From: Acanthochromis polyacanthus
Lineage: Eukaryota; Chordata; Actinopteri; Pomacentridae
Direction: 5' to 3'
Length of the DNA stretch: 64,000 bases
NCBI RefSeq assembly: GCF_021347895.1
Contig: NC_067129.1
Span: forward strand, 31,905,690-31,969,689
Shown in pieces: positions 31,691-42,599 of this stretch (the first letter of the stretch is position 1; the number at the start of each line of letters is the position of its first letter). The notes under the pieces were generated by a model. It was not told the origin of the DNA, ran no database searches, and worked only from the letters and a program-made list of their open reading frames with translations. Position numbers and translations under genes: made by a program.

Positions 31691-32677
31691 GTATGAGCTG
31701 GTGGAGAGACCTGGAAACCAGATGGATGGTCAGCAGTGTAATTTTGTACAGTTTTATATTTGGGATCATGTCACCATCGCCCTGCACGTGGACAAAAAAG
31801 GTATCTTCACTGCTTATTCTCTATCAACAGCTGAAGCCTTTAATGCTTAATGTTTTAGGGAAAAAACACCCTCAGTTGTCAAAAAAGTCAAGGCAAAAAA
31901 ATTGGCACTTCGTTTTTGCAACTTCTGATTTGTCCAGTGACATCAGAAGGTGTCATTAAAAAGAAAACATCATTTGAACTGTTGGAATCATGAACTGTTC
32001 ACTAACTTTGTACAAACAGTTTCTGTACATTGACTCTTCATTGCAGCTGTACTTACTGTACAAGAAATTTCAATTAATCATCCATCCATCCTCTATACAC
32101 CGCTTTATCCTCATTAGGGTTGTGGGGGGTGCTGGAGTCTATCCCAGCTGACTTGAGCGAAGGCAGGGGACACCCTGGACAGGTCGCCAGTCTGTCACAG
32201 GGCTACATATACAGACAAACAAGCACACTCACATTCACACCTACGGGCAATTTAGAGTTATCAATTAACCTCAGCATATTTTTGGACTGTGGGAGGAAGC
32301 CAGAGTACCCGGAGAAAACCCACGCATGCACAGGGAGAACGTGCAAACTCCATGCAGAAAGATCCCAGGCCTACCCCGGGATTCGAACCGGGATCTTCTT
32401 GCTGCAAGGTGAAAGTGCTAACCACTATGCCGCTGTGCAGCCCTCAATTAATCATATTTTATGAATATTTGCTTGTTTAGCTTTGCTTTATTTCTTTTTC
32501 AGGTGGTGAAATTCGATGCTGATCAACTGAGAAAGAACCTCAAGTTCTGCCTCCAGGGTGAACCAGCTATCGGGACTTTTGATAGTTTTGAAGACGCTGA
32601 AAACCAGGTTAAAGATCTGTGGCCGGACTGTGACTCCCCACTGGACAAGGAGTGTTCACTAAAACAGCGTTTCACAG
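31691..32677 (+). pseudogene. Copy 2 exons C and D (pseudogene)
   Basis: Exon C (31691-31800) keeps ELVERPGNQM...FYIWDHVTIALHVDK, but relative to copies 1 and 4 it has lost three bases and gained one A in the final A run. It ends in phase 1 instead of 0, and exon D is out of frame. Exon D (32503-32677) begins VVKFDADQLRKNLKFC and has its usual 175 bp and splice sites. Just past the D donor the frame reaches TGA, as in copy 4. A SINE (32082-32443) sits in the C-D intron. Exons A and B are missing upstream. Confidence 0.75.
32082..32443 (-). mobile_element. V-SINE-type SINE with 12 bp target duplication
   Basis: The structure is like the 24.7 kb copy: minus-strand head ending at GGGCTGCACAGCGGC, box B GGTTCGAATCCC, V-core and GGATGGATGG tail. 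TCAATTAATCAT is duplicated at 32070-32081 and 32444-32455. The same intron in copy 4 has the single unfilled site, AATTTCAAGTAATCATATT near 48648, so the insertion is younger than the gene duplication. Confidence 0.92.
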
Positions 32678-33079
32678 GTATTACAGCTGACACACACTGA
32701 GCTGAACTGACTTCACAATCACCAGATTTTTTTTGATCAAGCTACGATTAAACATGGTCCTGTTCACTGTATATACCAGTTTTTGCCTGCTCATATCTTT
32801 CCATCTTGTCCATGGCTCACTGAAGTGACCAGAAAGCAAAGGGCGGGGATCAGAGTGGCTCAGAGAAAATGGCATAAATACAGAGAGCCCATTGACCTCA
32901 GTGACTCTCTGAATCTACTTACATTAGTCTCTTCCAGTTTTAAAACTGCTAAGACCAAGTTCTATCAGAACAAGTTCTGTAGCACATCAGATGCTCAAAA
33001 AATATTCTTTGCTTCTGTTACGGTTTTGATATCTGTATAAGCATTTTTCGAAATAGAATGACACTGCCAACTCGATGAT

Positions 33080-33480
33080 AGAATGGAAAGCTTAGATTCT
33101 CATGAATCCGCCGGTATAAACCACTTTCAGATGTGATTACCACAGCGGGTAATATAAACACATTTGTCCGACAAACAACGAATATCCATCCATCCGTTCT
33201 CTATACACGGCTTCAACGTACACAGCGCGACTCACATTTGCGGGTTCATTATTACACACAGATGAAAATATCCCACAAAAAACGGCCATAATCCAACCTT
33301 GGACATCCAGACGAAACAAGCCAGTAAAATATTTTTTGTCCAAAACATGTCTTGAAGTCGGTATATAATCCACGAATAGGTCGTTTTCGAGGAAATGCAC
33401 CTCGCGATGTGTGTCCAATATTCCCTGTATTTCTCATCATATTTTTATTTACCAATAAAATATTAGCGATTTTTTTTGTA
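33080..33480 (-). mobile_element. Fragment of the hAT-like family
   Basis: It closely matches 13079-13480 and the reverse complement of part of the 3.5 kb element (AAGCTTAGATTCTCATGAAT start, AAATGCACCTCGCG near the other end). Its minus-strand frame (33137-33418, 93 codons) contains GWIMAVFCGIFSS and RAVYVEAVYRERMDGY, as in the 13 kb copy. Function is unknown. Confidence 0.55.
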
Positions 33481-33499
33481 CTGAAAATGGCTGGAATTG

Positions 33500-35170
33500 A
33501 CTGTACCTTATAGGGCTACCTCACTCCTTCAAACACCTCCTCCCCAACCCTCCACTCTGCTTGTGTCACACTACATGTACAAAGTCTCTGCAAGCAGTAA
33601 CCAGTTATCTGGGTCTGACCAACTCAACTCCACCCACCAGCTAATAGAACCACACTCTCCTCATTCTCCCCTCTGACTGAGGAGGAAGTCTCCAAATTAT
33701 TGCTGGATTCTCCTCCCACTACCTGTCCACTGGATCCCACACCATCTGACCTCTTACAAACCATTTCCCCAGCACCTAACCTGGCAGTAACATAACTCCT
33801 CACTTGCTGCAGGTGTGTTCCCTGCTAAGATTTTAAGCAACTTCAAGTTACTCTAATACTCAAAAAACCTACACTTGTTCCAGCCCAGGTTGAAAACTAC
33901 AGACCAGTTTCACTCCTACCCTTCCTGTCTAAAATACTTGATGAACTGTCTTCAACCAAGTCTCTGCTTTCCTCTCTAAAAACAACCTGTATGACCCGAA
34001 TCAGTCTGGTTTTAAACAGGGTCACTCCACCGAGACTGCACTCCTAATGGTAATAGAATCATTGCGTTCTACTAGAGCTGCTGGGCAGTCCTTAGATCGA
34101 TTGCCATTAGATCTGTCAGCTACTTTCGACACGTTTAACCACAAAATCCTCCTCTCCACATTTACTGAGCTTGACATCTCAGGATCAGTCTTCCGCTGGT
34201 TCATGTCCTACCTCTCAGGGAGATACTTCAGAGCATCTTGGAGGGGAGAAGTGTCTGAATTGCACGATCTATCCACAGGGGTTCCTCAAGGGTCAGTGCT
34301 CAGTCCTCTGTTCTTCTCATTATATACAACCTCACTTGGTGCAATAATCCTCTCCCTTGGTTTCTCATACCATTGCTATGCTGATGATACCCAGCTCTTC
34401 CTGTCATTCCCCCAGATGAGCACACTGTCTCTGCCCAGATGTCATCATGCCTTGCAGATATCTCAGAATGGATGTAAAAATGCCACCTTCAACTCAACCT
34501 CGACAAGACTGAGCTCCTTGTCATCCCAGTCATTCCCTCTATTCAACAAGAAATCAACATCCAGCTTGAATCAACCCAACTCAAAATCCACAAAGTCTTG
34601 GGTGTCACGATCGATGACCAACTAAACTAAACTAAACTCAGTTGTGTCAGTTGGTCCTGTACAACATCAGGAAGATCAGACCTTTCCTGTCTGAACATAC
34701 AGTTCAACTCCTGGTCTTGGCTCTCGAAATATCATGCATCAACTACAGTTACTCATTAGTGGCAGGCCTTCCCACATGTATGGTCAAATCTCTGCAGATA
34801 AACCAGAACACAGCAGCACTTCTGGTTGCCAACCAGCCAAAAACAGCACGTCACCTTGCTGTTCAGATCGCTTCATTGGCTTCCAGTTGCTGCCTGCATA
34901 AAATTCAAAACTCTAACACTTGCAATCAAAACTACAATAAAATCCACTCCCCCTACCTGAACTCTCTCATTCAGCTCTATACATTCCCTACTGCTCACTA
35001 TGCTCGGCCAACAAAAGTCTCCTGATTCAACCACCATACAGGGCTGGTCCCTAGCTAGACTCTTCTCTTCTGTGGTTCCCCAGTGGTGGAACGAGTTATC
35101 AAACTCTGTTCCGTCTGCAGAATCCCTCTGGCTTTAAGAAAAGACTAAAAATCAGCTCTTCCCCGAACAT
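33500..35170 (+). mobile_element. L2/Rex-like LINE, degenerate
   Basis: The plus strand carries an RT-bearing ORF2 broken by stops. Pieces in order include the FRPVSLLP-like segment near 33900, FKQGHSTETAL near 34015, the main RT at 34047-34625, and a C-terminal part near 34740-35110 with HLAVQIASLASS and RPTKVS remnants. The 5' half with the endonuclease is missing. It lies in the D-E intron of copy 2, facing a related LINE on the other strand. Confidence 0.8.
34047..34625 (+). pseudogene. L2/Rex-like reverse transcriptase fragment
   Basis: An open stretch of 192 codons has DLSATFDTFNHKILL (fingers), FRWFMSYLSGRYF, GVPQGSVLSPLFFSLYTT and the catalytic YADD in YHCYADDTQLFLSF. The N- and C-terminal RT parts are in other frames. 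The first catalytic Asp block reads ATFDTFNH, with T for the usual A in the AAFD motif. Confidence 0.8.
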
Positions 35171-35229
35171 TTTTGGATTTGACCAAATCCAAAATAAACA
35201 AACAAAAACATCATACTACATCTGCACTG

Positions 35230-35960
35230 CCTGTAGACACCTTGGTCCACAAGTTCAGATCATCACACCTGAACTTGTTCTATGGCTCTTATCCAGGTTG
35301 TTTTCTCCTGAATAGCTCCTTGCTTGTGCTGTATCTACTCTTGGATGTGAATCAAATTGTAGAATTGTAGAATTTTGCTGAAATACACAAATACTGAAAG
35401 GTGTGGGAATGACAGAACAATGACAGAAAAGGAAAGAAACTGCAGTTCAGCTCTATTTGCACTTTTCTTACAAAGTAAGAAGCTGCTGGTGCTTCGGTGT
35501 TGATGTCTTAGAATGGTTTACACAGTTTGCATCAAAAACAATAAACAGGTACAAGCGAAACCAGATAGAAAAGTGAGAAAATGTGATAAACTGTGGCCAA
35601 AAATATCATCCATTAATTAGTATTTTGAAGTTTGTCGACAGTGAGTAACATGACAACAGAGATGTAGACATCAACAAGCTAACAGCTCATTCATCACAAA
35701 AATTATTTAGGATGATGACATGGCTGAGCAGCTAGCTAATCTGAAACATGTTGTTAAATTATATTTATTATTCATCAACTGTATGTGCAGTAATTTTATT
35801 ATTACAATTTTTATAGTCATTCTGAACAATATTAAGGCCATTTTAGATTTTTTTAGCAATTTTTTTTATAAATTTGGTAAAATTTTTGACTCATTATAGG
35901 CTAATTTTGAGGAAATTTGGAAAAAAAATGTTTGAGTCACATTGCACAAATTTTTCATCA
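35230..35960 (+). other. Intron D-E of copy 2, gypsy-free empty site
   Basis: This sequence matches the copy 4 intron at 48960-49445 and then 61352-61450 without interruption. The motif ATTATTCATCAACTGTATGTG (35775 on) is the unfilled target of the gypsy nest found at 49446-61351. No gene is present. Confidence 0.75.
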
Positions 35961-35969
35961 TTCAACAAT

Positions 35970-36780
35970 TCTGCAATTTCATTTAGCAGACGCTTTTGTC
36001 CAAAGCGACGTACAACACAAGCAAGAATTCAGACATAAGGAAAAACCTGTAGTAAGTGCAAAAAGTGCAAAAAGTGCGATTGGTCAAAGGTCAAGTTGCA
36101 GAAGAATTGCTAACCACCACCCCCTCTTTTTTTTTGCTTGTTTTTTTGTTTTTTTGTTTTTTCAACTTTGTCAGCGCTAAATAAGTGCTGGGTTTTGGGT
36201 CACTTGACTTATTCTACCCCTAAGGTGGAGTCAGATTAAGTGCCTAGGTGTTCTCTGAACAACTGAGTCTTCAGTTGTCTCTTAAAAGTAGAAAGGGACT
36301 CAGCAGAATGCACAGAGTTTGGTAGTTTGTTCCACCATTTGGGAACAACAGAGGAGAAGAGTCTGGCTAGAGATTTCGAGCCGTGCCGTGCTCTCACATG
36401 CAGAGCGAAGTGGGCGTGAAGGGGAGTAGACCTGGATCAGGGAATCCAGGTAGGCTGGGTCCGTTCTTGTAAATGTTTTGTAAGCCAGGAGGAGAGTTTT
36501 GAATTTGATTCTGGCTGCAACTGGAAGCCAGTGAAGAGAGATGAACAGGGGAGTGACATGAGCTCTTTTGGGCTGGTTGAAGACCAGATGTGCTGCTGCA
36601 TTCTGAATCATCTGTAGAGGTTTGACTGTACATGCAGGGAGACCTGCCAGAAGAGAGCTGCAGTAGTCAATGTATGACATCACAAGAGCCTGAACCAGAA
36701 GTTGTGTGGCCTGTTGGGTCAGGAAGGGTCTGATCTTCCTGATGTTGTAGAGGGCATAATGACAAGATCGAGAAACTGAG
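35970..36780 (-). mobile_element. L2/Rex-like LINE 3' part
   Basis: The left end TTTCATTTAGCAGACGCTTT is the reverse complement of a common fish LINE 3' terminus. The minus-strand coding piece at 36300-36683 has YIDYCSSLLAGLPACTVKP and PLFISLHWLPVAARIKFKT, the C-terminal RT region of this LINE family. It is 5'-truncated and related to the plus-strand LINE at 33.5-35.2 kb. Confidence 0.8.
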
Positions 36781-37062
36781 GCCAGTCATTTTCGACAAGC
36801 TTTTACTCTTGTTTTAATACATTTGGACAAGTTTTTAGTCATGTTGGACAAGATCTGACTTATTTTGGACAAAAGAAATTTTAATCATTTTATGTAAATT
36901 TCAAGTCATTTTGGAGCTTGAATTGAGATTCAGTTTTGTCCTCATTTCCCTGAATCTCTATAACAGAGGAAAAGCAGTGTGCATGTTGACATGAACAGCA
37001 GAAAAGAAAGGAAATATCACAGTTTTTACCATCAAATTTGATGTTTTGTCTCTCTGTTCCAG

Positions 37063-37176
37063 ACCTCAGACTGGTTCTTGTTGGGAGGACTGGATCAGGG
37101 AAGAACACCAGTGGAAACATCATACTGGGAAGAGACGCCTTCAGTACTGGTGGTGCTGCTGTCAGTTCATCCTCAG
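37063..37176 (+). pseudogene. Copy 2 exon E with altered P-loop
   Basis: The exon has the same AG boundary (CTGTTCCAG) and start (LRLVLVGRTGSGK) as in copies 1 and 4, but the P-loop serine is replaced: GSGKN instead of GSGKS. That residue normally coordinates magnesium, so nucleotide hydrolysis would be expected to suffer. The 3' end has 12 extra bases giving VSSSS before the donor CCTCAG|GTAACA. The phase is kept. It fits a pseudogene released from selection. Confidence 0.8.
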
Positions 37177-37439
37177 GTAACATGAGATAAATCTGAATCT
37201 TGTAAATATTACCAAAGATAATTGTAAATATTGACTGACAACTTGCAAGTCAGTTGAAGTAAGAGCAGTTGGCACTTCTCAGTGAAGGTGTAGCCTCTAT
37301 GTAAGATAGTGAGGATTGTGGTGTTACCTTCAGAGAAAGGTAGATCAGTAATGTGGGACCAGGGGCAGTGTGGTACAGACATTGGAACAAAGAGGCGATC
37401 TGGTGGCTATCTTTCATGGAGTGGACGGTCACAGTGTGC

Positions 37440-37800
37440 CTCTTAGACCACTTGCTTGATCTCCCACCTTGTCACTCCCATCACACAGGAGAAGGAGTTC
37501 ATGGTTTTCACCCTCAAGCCTTCCCCAGGGGATGTGAATGGGTGATGAACTTCATGCCCCTGGGTGGTAGATGAAGGTGACATTAAACCAACCCAGGAAC
37601 GAAGTCCACTGAACCTGATGAGAGCTGAGTCAGGAAGCATTTTATAGATATGAAAGGTTTTGCGGTTTGTCCAGGACACAAAGGGATATGCTGAGCCCTC
37701 CATCCAGTGCTTCCATTCATGGAGGACCAGGACCACAGCTAGTAGTTCTGTCCTGATGCTGTAGTTCTTGTCTGCAGAGAACAAACCAGCCAGAAAAGAA
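37440..37800 (-). mobile_element. Gypsy RNase H-region fragment
   Basis: The minus strand reads RTELLAVVLVLHEWKHWMEG followed by PFVSWTNRKTFHIYKML, the tether/RNase H region of Ty3/gypsy pol. Downstream residues are frameshifted. It occupies the place where the G3-containing part of exon F of copy 2 should be. A LINE terminus (GGATAAAAGTGTCTGCTAAA, 38010-38030) lies between it and the remaining exon F sequence. Confidence 0.6.
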
Positions 37801-38236
37801 GGAACAGCTTGTGATCACCAGAACAGTGGTGAGAAAAGATAACTCTGACTCCAGTGTCAGACTATGGACTGTTTGTAATGATCTGGGTGAGAAAACACAG
37901 GAAGTGAGATGAAAAGTTCTTGGAATTGGTTGAAGACTAGGTCAGTGGTGGGGGCCCATGTGATGGGGACCTTAGAAGAGGTGAGTGATTCTCAAATGTA
38001 CGTCTGTTTGGATAAAAGTGTCTGCTAAATGAAATTGTAGAATTTATTCAGGGGAGTTGCTATTCAATAGTAAATGTAAAGCTCAGTGTAGAAGTGAAAG
38101 CCTTAGCAGGTGAAACACTGACACACAGGTGAGTTAAATAAGCACACAGGTGGATCTACTCATGGAAACACAATGGATCAGAAGAGTTGCAAATAAGATA
38201 ATGTAATAGTAAAGTCAGCTTCAGGTGTCCATAGCC

Positions 38237-38443
38237 AAAGCCAAGCTGAAGGAGATCCTGCCCCAGAGAGTAGGAAACGGATACCACGACCTCAACATCA
38301 ACTCCTGGAACTCCCAGCAGTGCCTTGATTTTCTGAGGGAAGTGGAAAAGATGGTTGTTGCAAATAGAAGGAAGTTTTACTCTGTCCTGGACAGAATCGG
38401 AAAAAGGAAGATTATAGAAGTTGATGGTGCGAATATAGATTGA
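38237..38443 (+). pseudogene. Copy 2 exon F, 3' remnant
   Basis: The end of the GTPase domain remains: KAKLKEILPQRV, WNSQQCLDFLREVEKMVVAN, then a basic tail ending VDGANID and a stop. It aligns with the ends of exon F in copies 1 and 4. The first two thirds, with the DTPG motif, are missing, replaced by a gypsy fragment and LINE sequence. The 3' UTR matches that after 63744, so copies 2 and 4 keep the ancestral gene end that copy 1 has lost. Confidence 0.75.
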
Positions 38444-38739
38444 AGAAAAATCAGATTTTATGCACTGACTTACTCCATAGACTGCATATCTTTAACCAGA
38501 GGTTTTATTGTGTTTTTTTCTGTATTTTCCATTTATAAGACCAGAAAAGCACAGACCTCCACCAAGGCTGCTCATTCCTTGTATCATTTCCAACGGATAA
38601 GTCCCGATAAGTCCGTACTGGTCGATTTTTCATGGGATCGCAATCATGTGATCATCAGAGGGCAGTTAAAGTACTGTTCACTTGATAATTACTGTTAGGC
38701 CAGTCCCGTTATCACGCAATGATATAGAAATATTTTATA

Positions 38740-38905
38740 AATTTGTGGATCCAGACCATAATCCGCATGACTGACAAAATCTCATCAATTGGTCTTTGTG
38801 TCATTTCTGACCTTCCCTGAAAATTTCATCTAAATCCATTAACATATGTTTGAGTAATGTTGCTAACAGACAGACAAACAGACAAACCAGTGTCAGCAAC
38901 ACAAA
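38740..38905 (+). repeat. RTE-like LINE 3' tail
   Basis: The segment has GGATCCAGACCATAATC, AAATTTCATCTAAATCCATT and GTAATGTTGCTAACAGACAG followed by ACAAACAGACAAACC. The same kind of ending (TTATGCTGTTAACAGACAAAC) closes the inverted element at 45430-45762. No coding region is present. Confidence 0.45.
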
Positions 38906-38948
38906 ATAGAAAATCAACAAACACACCTATGGATCCTCACCCTGTTAA

Positions 38949-39560
38949 CATTATTCAATTCAATTTTATTTATATGGTGTTAATTACAAATCGGATCATC
39001 TCAGGATGCTTTACAGAACTCAAGTTGCCTGAACACCCAGAGCAGCCCTAAGGTGACAGTGGCAAAAAAAACCCTTCCCCTTTAACAGGTGGGCGGCTGT
39101 GGCTCAGGTGATAAAGCGGGTCGTCCAATGATTGGAGGGCTGGCGGTTCGAGTCCTGCTCTGTCCTAGTCATGGGCAAGACTCTTTACACTGCCTTGCCT
39201 CTGGTGCTGCTCTCACACTGGTGTATGAATGGGGCTGTAGGCGGAGGGGCTGTAGGTGTGGATTAGCATGTAGCTTACCACCACCAGAGTGAGAATGTGT
39301 GAGTGAATGAATAATGGATCCATTGTGAAGTGCTTTGAGTGCCCAGAAAAGTGCTATATAAGTCTAATCCATTATTTATTATTATTAACAGGAAGAAACC
39401 TTGAGCAGAACCCGGCTCATAAGGGGGACCCATCTGCCACTGGCCACCAGGTTGAGAGGGACAGAAGAAGTTATTATTAGCAGTGCAGTGACAAGATGGG
39501 GACAGCTGGAGATACAACACTGAGCTTCTAAACCAGGATTCAGGAAAACAATAAACCCAA
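38949..39560 (+). repeat. Interspersed repeat split by a SINE
   Basis: The left part TTCAATTCAATTTTATTTAT ... CCTTTAACAGG and the right part GGAAGAAACCTTGAGCAGAACC form one widespread fish repeat that I recognise but cannot assign to a class. A SINE sits between them at 39090-39384. A minus-strand frame in the right part is not convincing as a gene. Confidence 0.55.
39090..39384 (+). mobile_element. tRNA-derived SINE (non-V-core type)
   Basis: The head GGGCGGCTGTGGCTCAGGTG with GGTTCGAGTCC carries pol III boxes A and B. The body has CATGGGCAAGAC and GGTGTATGAATGGGGCTGTA, and the tail has GTGCTATATAAGTC then ATTATT repeats. TTAACAGG is duplicated at 39082-39089 and 39385-39392. A minus-strand relative lies at 62432-62637. 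Confidence 0.8.
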
Positions 39561-39645
39561 AAACTAACGAGAATTTATTGATATATTTGTCAACAAAACT
39601 TTGCATGTAAAAAAACCCCCACACTATTATTGAGAACAATATTAA

Positions 39646-39715
39646 CTCCCCATGGGGGAATCAAACTCCGGTCTTTCGCATGACAAGCAGAGATACTGTC
39701 CACTATACTAAGGAA
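39646..39715 (-). pseudogene. tRNA-Asp (GTC) pseudogene
   Basis: The minus strand reads TTCCTTAGTATAGTGG, CTGCTTGTCATGC (anticodon GTC) and GACCGGAGTTTGATTCC, ending CATGGGGAG. The acceptor stem is broken by a three-base deletion near the 5' end, and anticodon and T stems have mismatches. The same Asp-type 3' half occurs in the chimera at 1975-2050. Confidence 0.8.
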
Positions 39716-39719
39716 GTTG

Positions 39720-40990
39720 GAGGCTATCCTGTGACCACAACGAGCCAATCACAGCTTCATAACTACAATACAGAAAATGATTATTGTTTACTATGTTCAT
39801 GTGATCAGTAGTAACTTAGGTTTACGATGTACGATGTTTACGAAGTTGAAATCTTTTAAGGACATGAAGTGTAGTTGTTTTTATAAATATTTGCATAAAC
39901 AGGAGTTAATTTAATAAATACGAATTTATATTTATTTAGTTTATTCATTATTTATAACTTTCTGCATTCCTTCTCTATGGCAGGGACTACAGATGGATTT
40001 GCATACTTTTATTTTTTTTTTACAATTTCATCACAGCTTTAAAAAAAGTGGTTATATTTTTAGTTTGGGGTTCACAGAGTTTGTTATGATTCATTATTTA
40101 CCATTAATAATCGTCACACTCATACATCTGTTCTCAGATCTGTGTTTATGTTCATATCTGTGTTTTATCAGACTGGAGGCTGTTTATTTTGACTTCATAT
40201 GATGAACTTTTTTCTTCTCGTTTGCATTTCAGATGAGAAAAACTGCATTTTTGTCATATTACTTGAACTCTGTGCAATTATAATAAAGTCAAATCAGTCG
40301 CTTTTTTTTAGTTGCATCTCAGTTTTTTCAGTTATATAAATGTGGTAACTTCCTGTTCAGAATTTTGACCTGTTAACATGAGTCTATCTCTTTTACTTAC
40401 TTAAACATGTGAAAATACCTATTTTTTTGTTTTGCATTTGTGCTTTCATTTTTTCACATCCGGACTCAGTACTGTTGATGTTGTTTGCTTGTTCATGTTT
40501 TTAAATGTCTTCCTCTATAGATACTTGAACCTGGAAAGTCACAGAGAATAATTGATAAAGAAAAAAATAAAATAATAATCAAATAAAATGACATAAATAC
40601 TCACTAAAGAAAGTCCATTTGAGGTTGGATCCAAAAAGAATCAATCCTCACAGACCTCCATGTTAAACGTCCAGCCTTAGAGCAGAAATAAACATGTTTA
40701 CTGTCTGATACAACGAAACAGAAATGTTGTTTCTGTGACACGATGCTGCCTGGTTTTTATTGAGAAGACAACATTTGTTGAGTTTGGCAAAAACTGGTTC
40801 TACTGAGATTACTGGATTCACAGCGAGTTTTCTGCAGCTTTGATTTCCTCAAACAGTCCAAATGGGAAGTTGGTTTATGATTCTTCACTTGTCATAGTTG
40901 CTTGTTAAGCTTCCATGTTCTTTCTTATCTGTGCTTTGGGTTTGTGGTAATTGCTCGTGACCTACTTCATGACTTGCTGCATTTCAAAAC
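39720..40990. other. Duplicated flank, no gene seen
   Basis: The part from 40083 to 40200 resembles the tRNA-Val 3' flanks at 530 and 3240 and the sequence at 23635. Otherwise AT-rich DNA with no coding frame or RNA gene. Confidence 0.45.
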
Positions 40991-40997
40991 AGTCCCA

Positions 40998-41073
40998 CAT
41001 TGTCGGTAGGATTCAAACCTGTACAGAGAAACCCCAATGGATTTCTAGTCCATAACCACTCGGCCACGACAAC
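40998..41073 (-). pseudogene. tRNA-Ser (AGA) pseudogene
   Basis: The minus strand starts GTTGTCGTGGCCGAGTGG and has TGGACTAGAAATCCA with anticodon AGA, but lacks about seven bases between the D arm and the anticodon stem. The T arm carries TTTGAAT instead of TTCGAAT. Its flank to 41340 parallels 1440-1680 (CACACTATTGGGG, GGTTGCTAG, ATCA(G/A)TGATGT, GGCCCAGCTGTG), so it belongs to a duplicated tRNA-Ser block. Confidence 0.85.
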
Positions 41074-41629
41074 CCACAGAAAGAATTTATTTCACATCAT
41101 AAACTCACACTATTGGGGTGTTTGTGGTTTACAAAATTACAGAGAATGAATTAAGATAATTTCTGGTTGGTTGCTAGGTAATGTTAGCATGTTCGGGTTA
41201 GCATGTGCTAGCATTAACAGACATTAACTAATTCTAATAACTACTCACAGTTTCTCTGAACTGGGAGACTCGTTGACAGTCTTTCAAAGAAAGTAGAGCA
41301 TCAGTGATGTCTTCAAAGTGCGACTGAAACAGGCGTGGGCCCAGCTGTGTTATTCAGGCAGCGCGCAAAATCTCACACAACACAAGGTTATGGGAGAAGA
41401 ATGGCAGTATTCATGCACTTTGTTGTTTTGCTTAGCGTAAGTTCTCTCTGTTGCCTTCTAGTGATAATTCACCTGAACAGCAGAAAGATTTATGTGGAGA
41501 ACCCAGAACACGATCAAACATGCTGAGTTTCTGGTGGCTGCAGTGACTCAGTTTGTGCCTTCAAGAAGTAAAGTTTCAGGTTTGATACCAGCTTCATCCT
41601 TATCAAGTACTGAAAATAACTGCAAAGGA

Positions 41630-42140
41630 GTAATGAAGATAATTGCAAAGAAAATCAAAATAACAACAAAGAGACACAAAATAACTATGAAGAGACACAA
41701 AATAACAACAAAAGACACGGTTGTTGAACTGTACAAGCTATAGATTGCCCTGTAATTCCAGTTCTCTGACATTGGACATTCTAGTACAAATATAAGGTCT
41801 GAAAATGGAAATATGTCCACATTTCAAAATAATGTCTTACTGATGTTGGGATCAATATTTTATTATTATTGCAGACTGTAAATCAATGAGATGGTTGAAA
41901 ATAACAGTGAAAATAACAACAATGAGACATCAGAGAACTACAAAGGAACACAAAAATGGCCACAAAGAGACAATAAACAACCACAAATAAAAACAAAATG
42001 AGACACAAAATAACAACAAATCACTACAAAGATGCACAAAATGACCACAAATAGAAACAAAACTATTATAAACACAAATACCTACAAAAGTACTACCAAG
42101 AAACACAAAACAAACTCCAAAGAGACAAAACAACCAAACT
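41630..42140. repeat. Two minisatellite arrays upstream of copies 3 and 4
   Basis: ACAAAATAAC/AGAGACAC-type degenerate arrays occupy 41630-41720 and 41880-42140, separated by ordinary sequence. They lie between the conserved CAAGAAGTAAAGTTTCAG block and the promoter of copy 3, in the same order as at copy 2 (26640-26860). Confidence 0.8.
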
Positions 42141-42164
42141 CGACTGAACTGTCATGTGGATAGC

Positions 42165-42578
42165 TGTTACGTTCTGTGGTGTGTAAGTAGGATTGTGTTT
42201 CCCTTCTCTTTTTTCCTGTTCCTAGGTTACACCAGGTGGGAGTGGCGAGGTGCACCTGTGGCTCCTTACCATCAGTCGGGATGGTTAAATGGGGAGGAAA
42301 GCCTGATCATCGGTGCCAGTGGGCCAGATCAGCTGCCAGAGTGTGGAGCTGGTGTTTCCTCATGTTCTGTTTAAGACAAAGGGTCTACTTACGGAGGGGC
42401 TGTGTGTGGGGCGCCCAGTGTTGGATTTGTGAAGCCTGTTTTGTGTTGAGCTATTATTTCTCCTTTGTAGCAAATAAATTCCTCTCTGTTGAGGTTACAG
42501 CCAGTTTTCCCTGCCTCTGCATTTATTCATTCTTACTACTTGTTACTCCCCTCATCCCCTAGTGCGCGGTACGTAACA
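42165..42578 (+). mobile_element. Solo LTR of 414 bp
   Basis: Perfect inverted ends TGTTACGT/ACGTAACA are flanked by a 5 bp duplication ATAGC (42160-42164 and 42579-42583). An AAATAAATTCC signal lies in the last quarter. The paralogous flank of copy 4 (CATGTGGCCAGCAAAACAT at 43533) has no LTR and shows the pre-insertion state. Confidence 0.92.
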
Positions 42579-42599
42579 ATAGCAAAACATAAACGTGTT

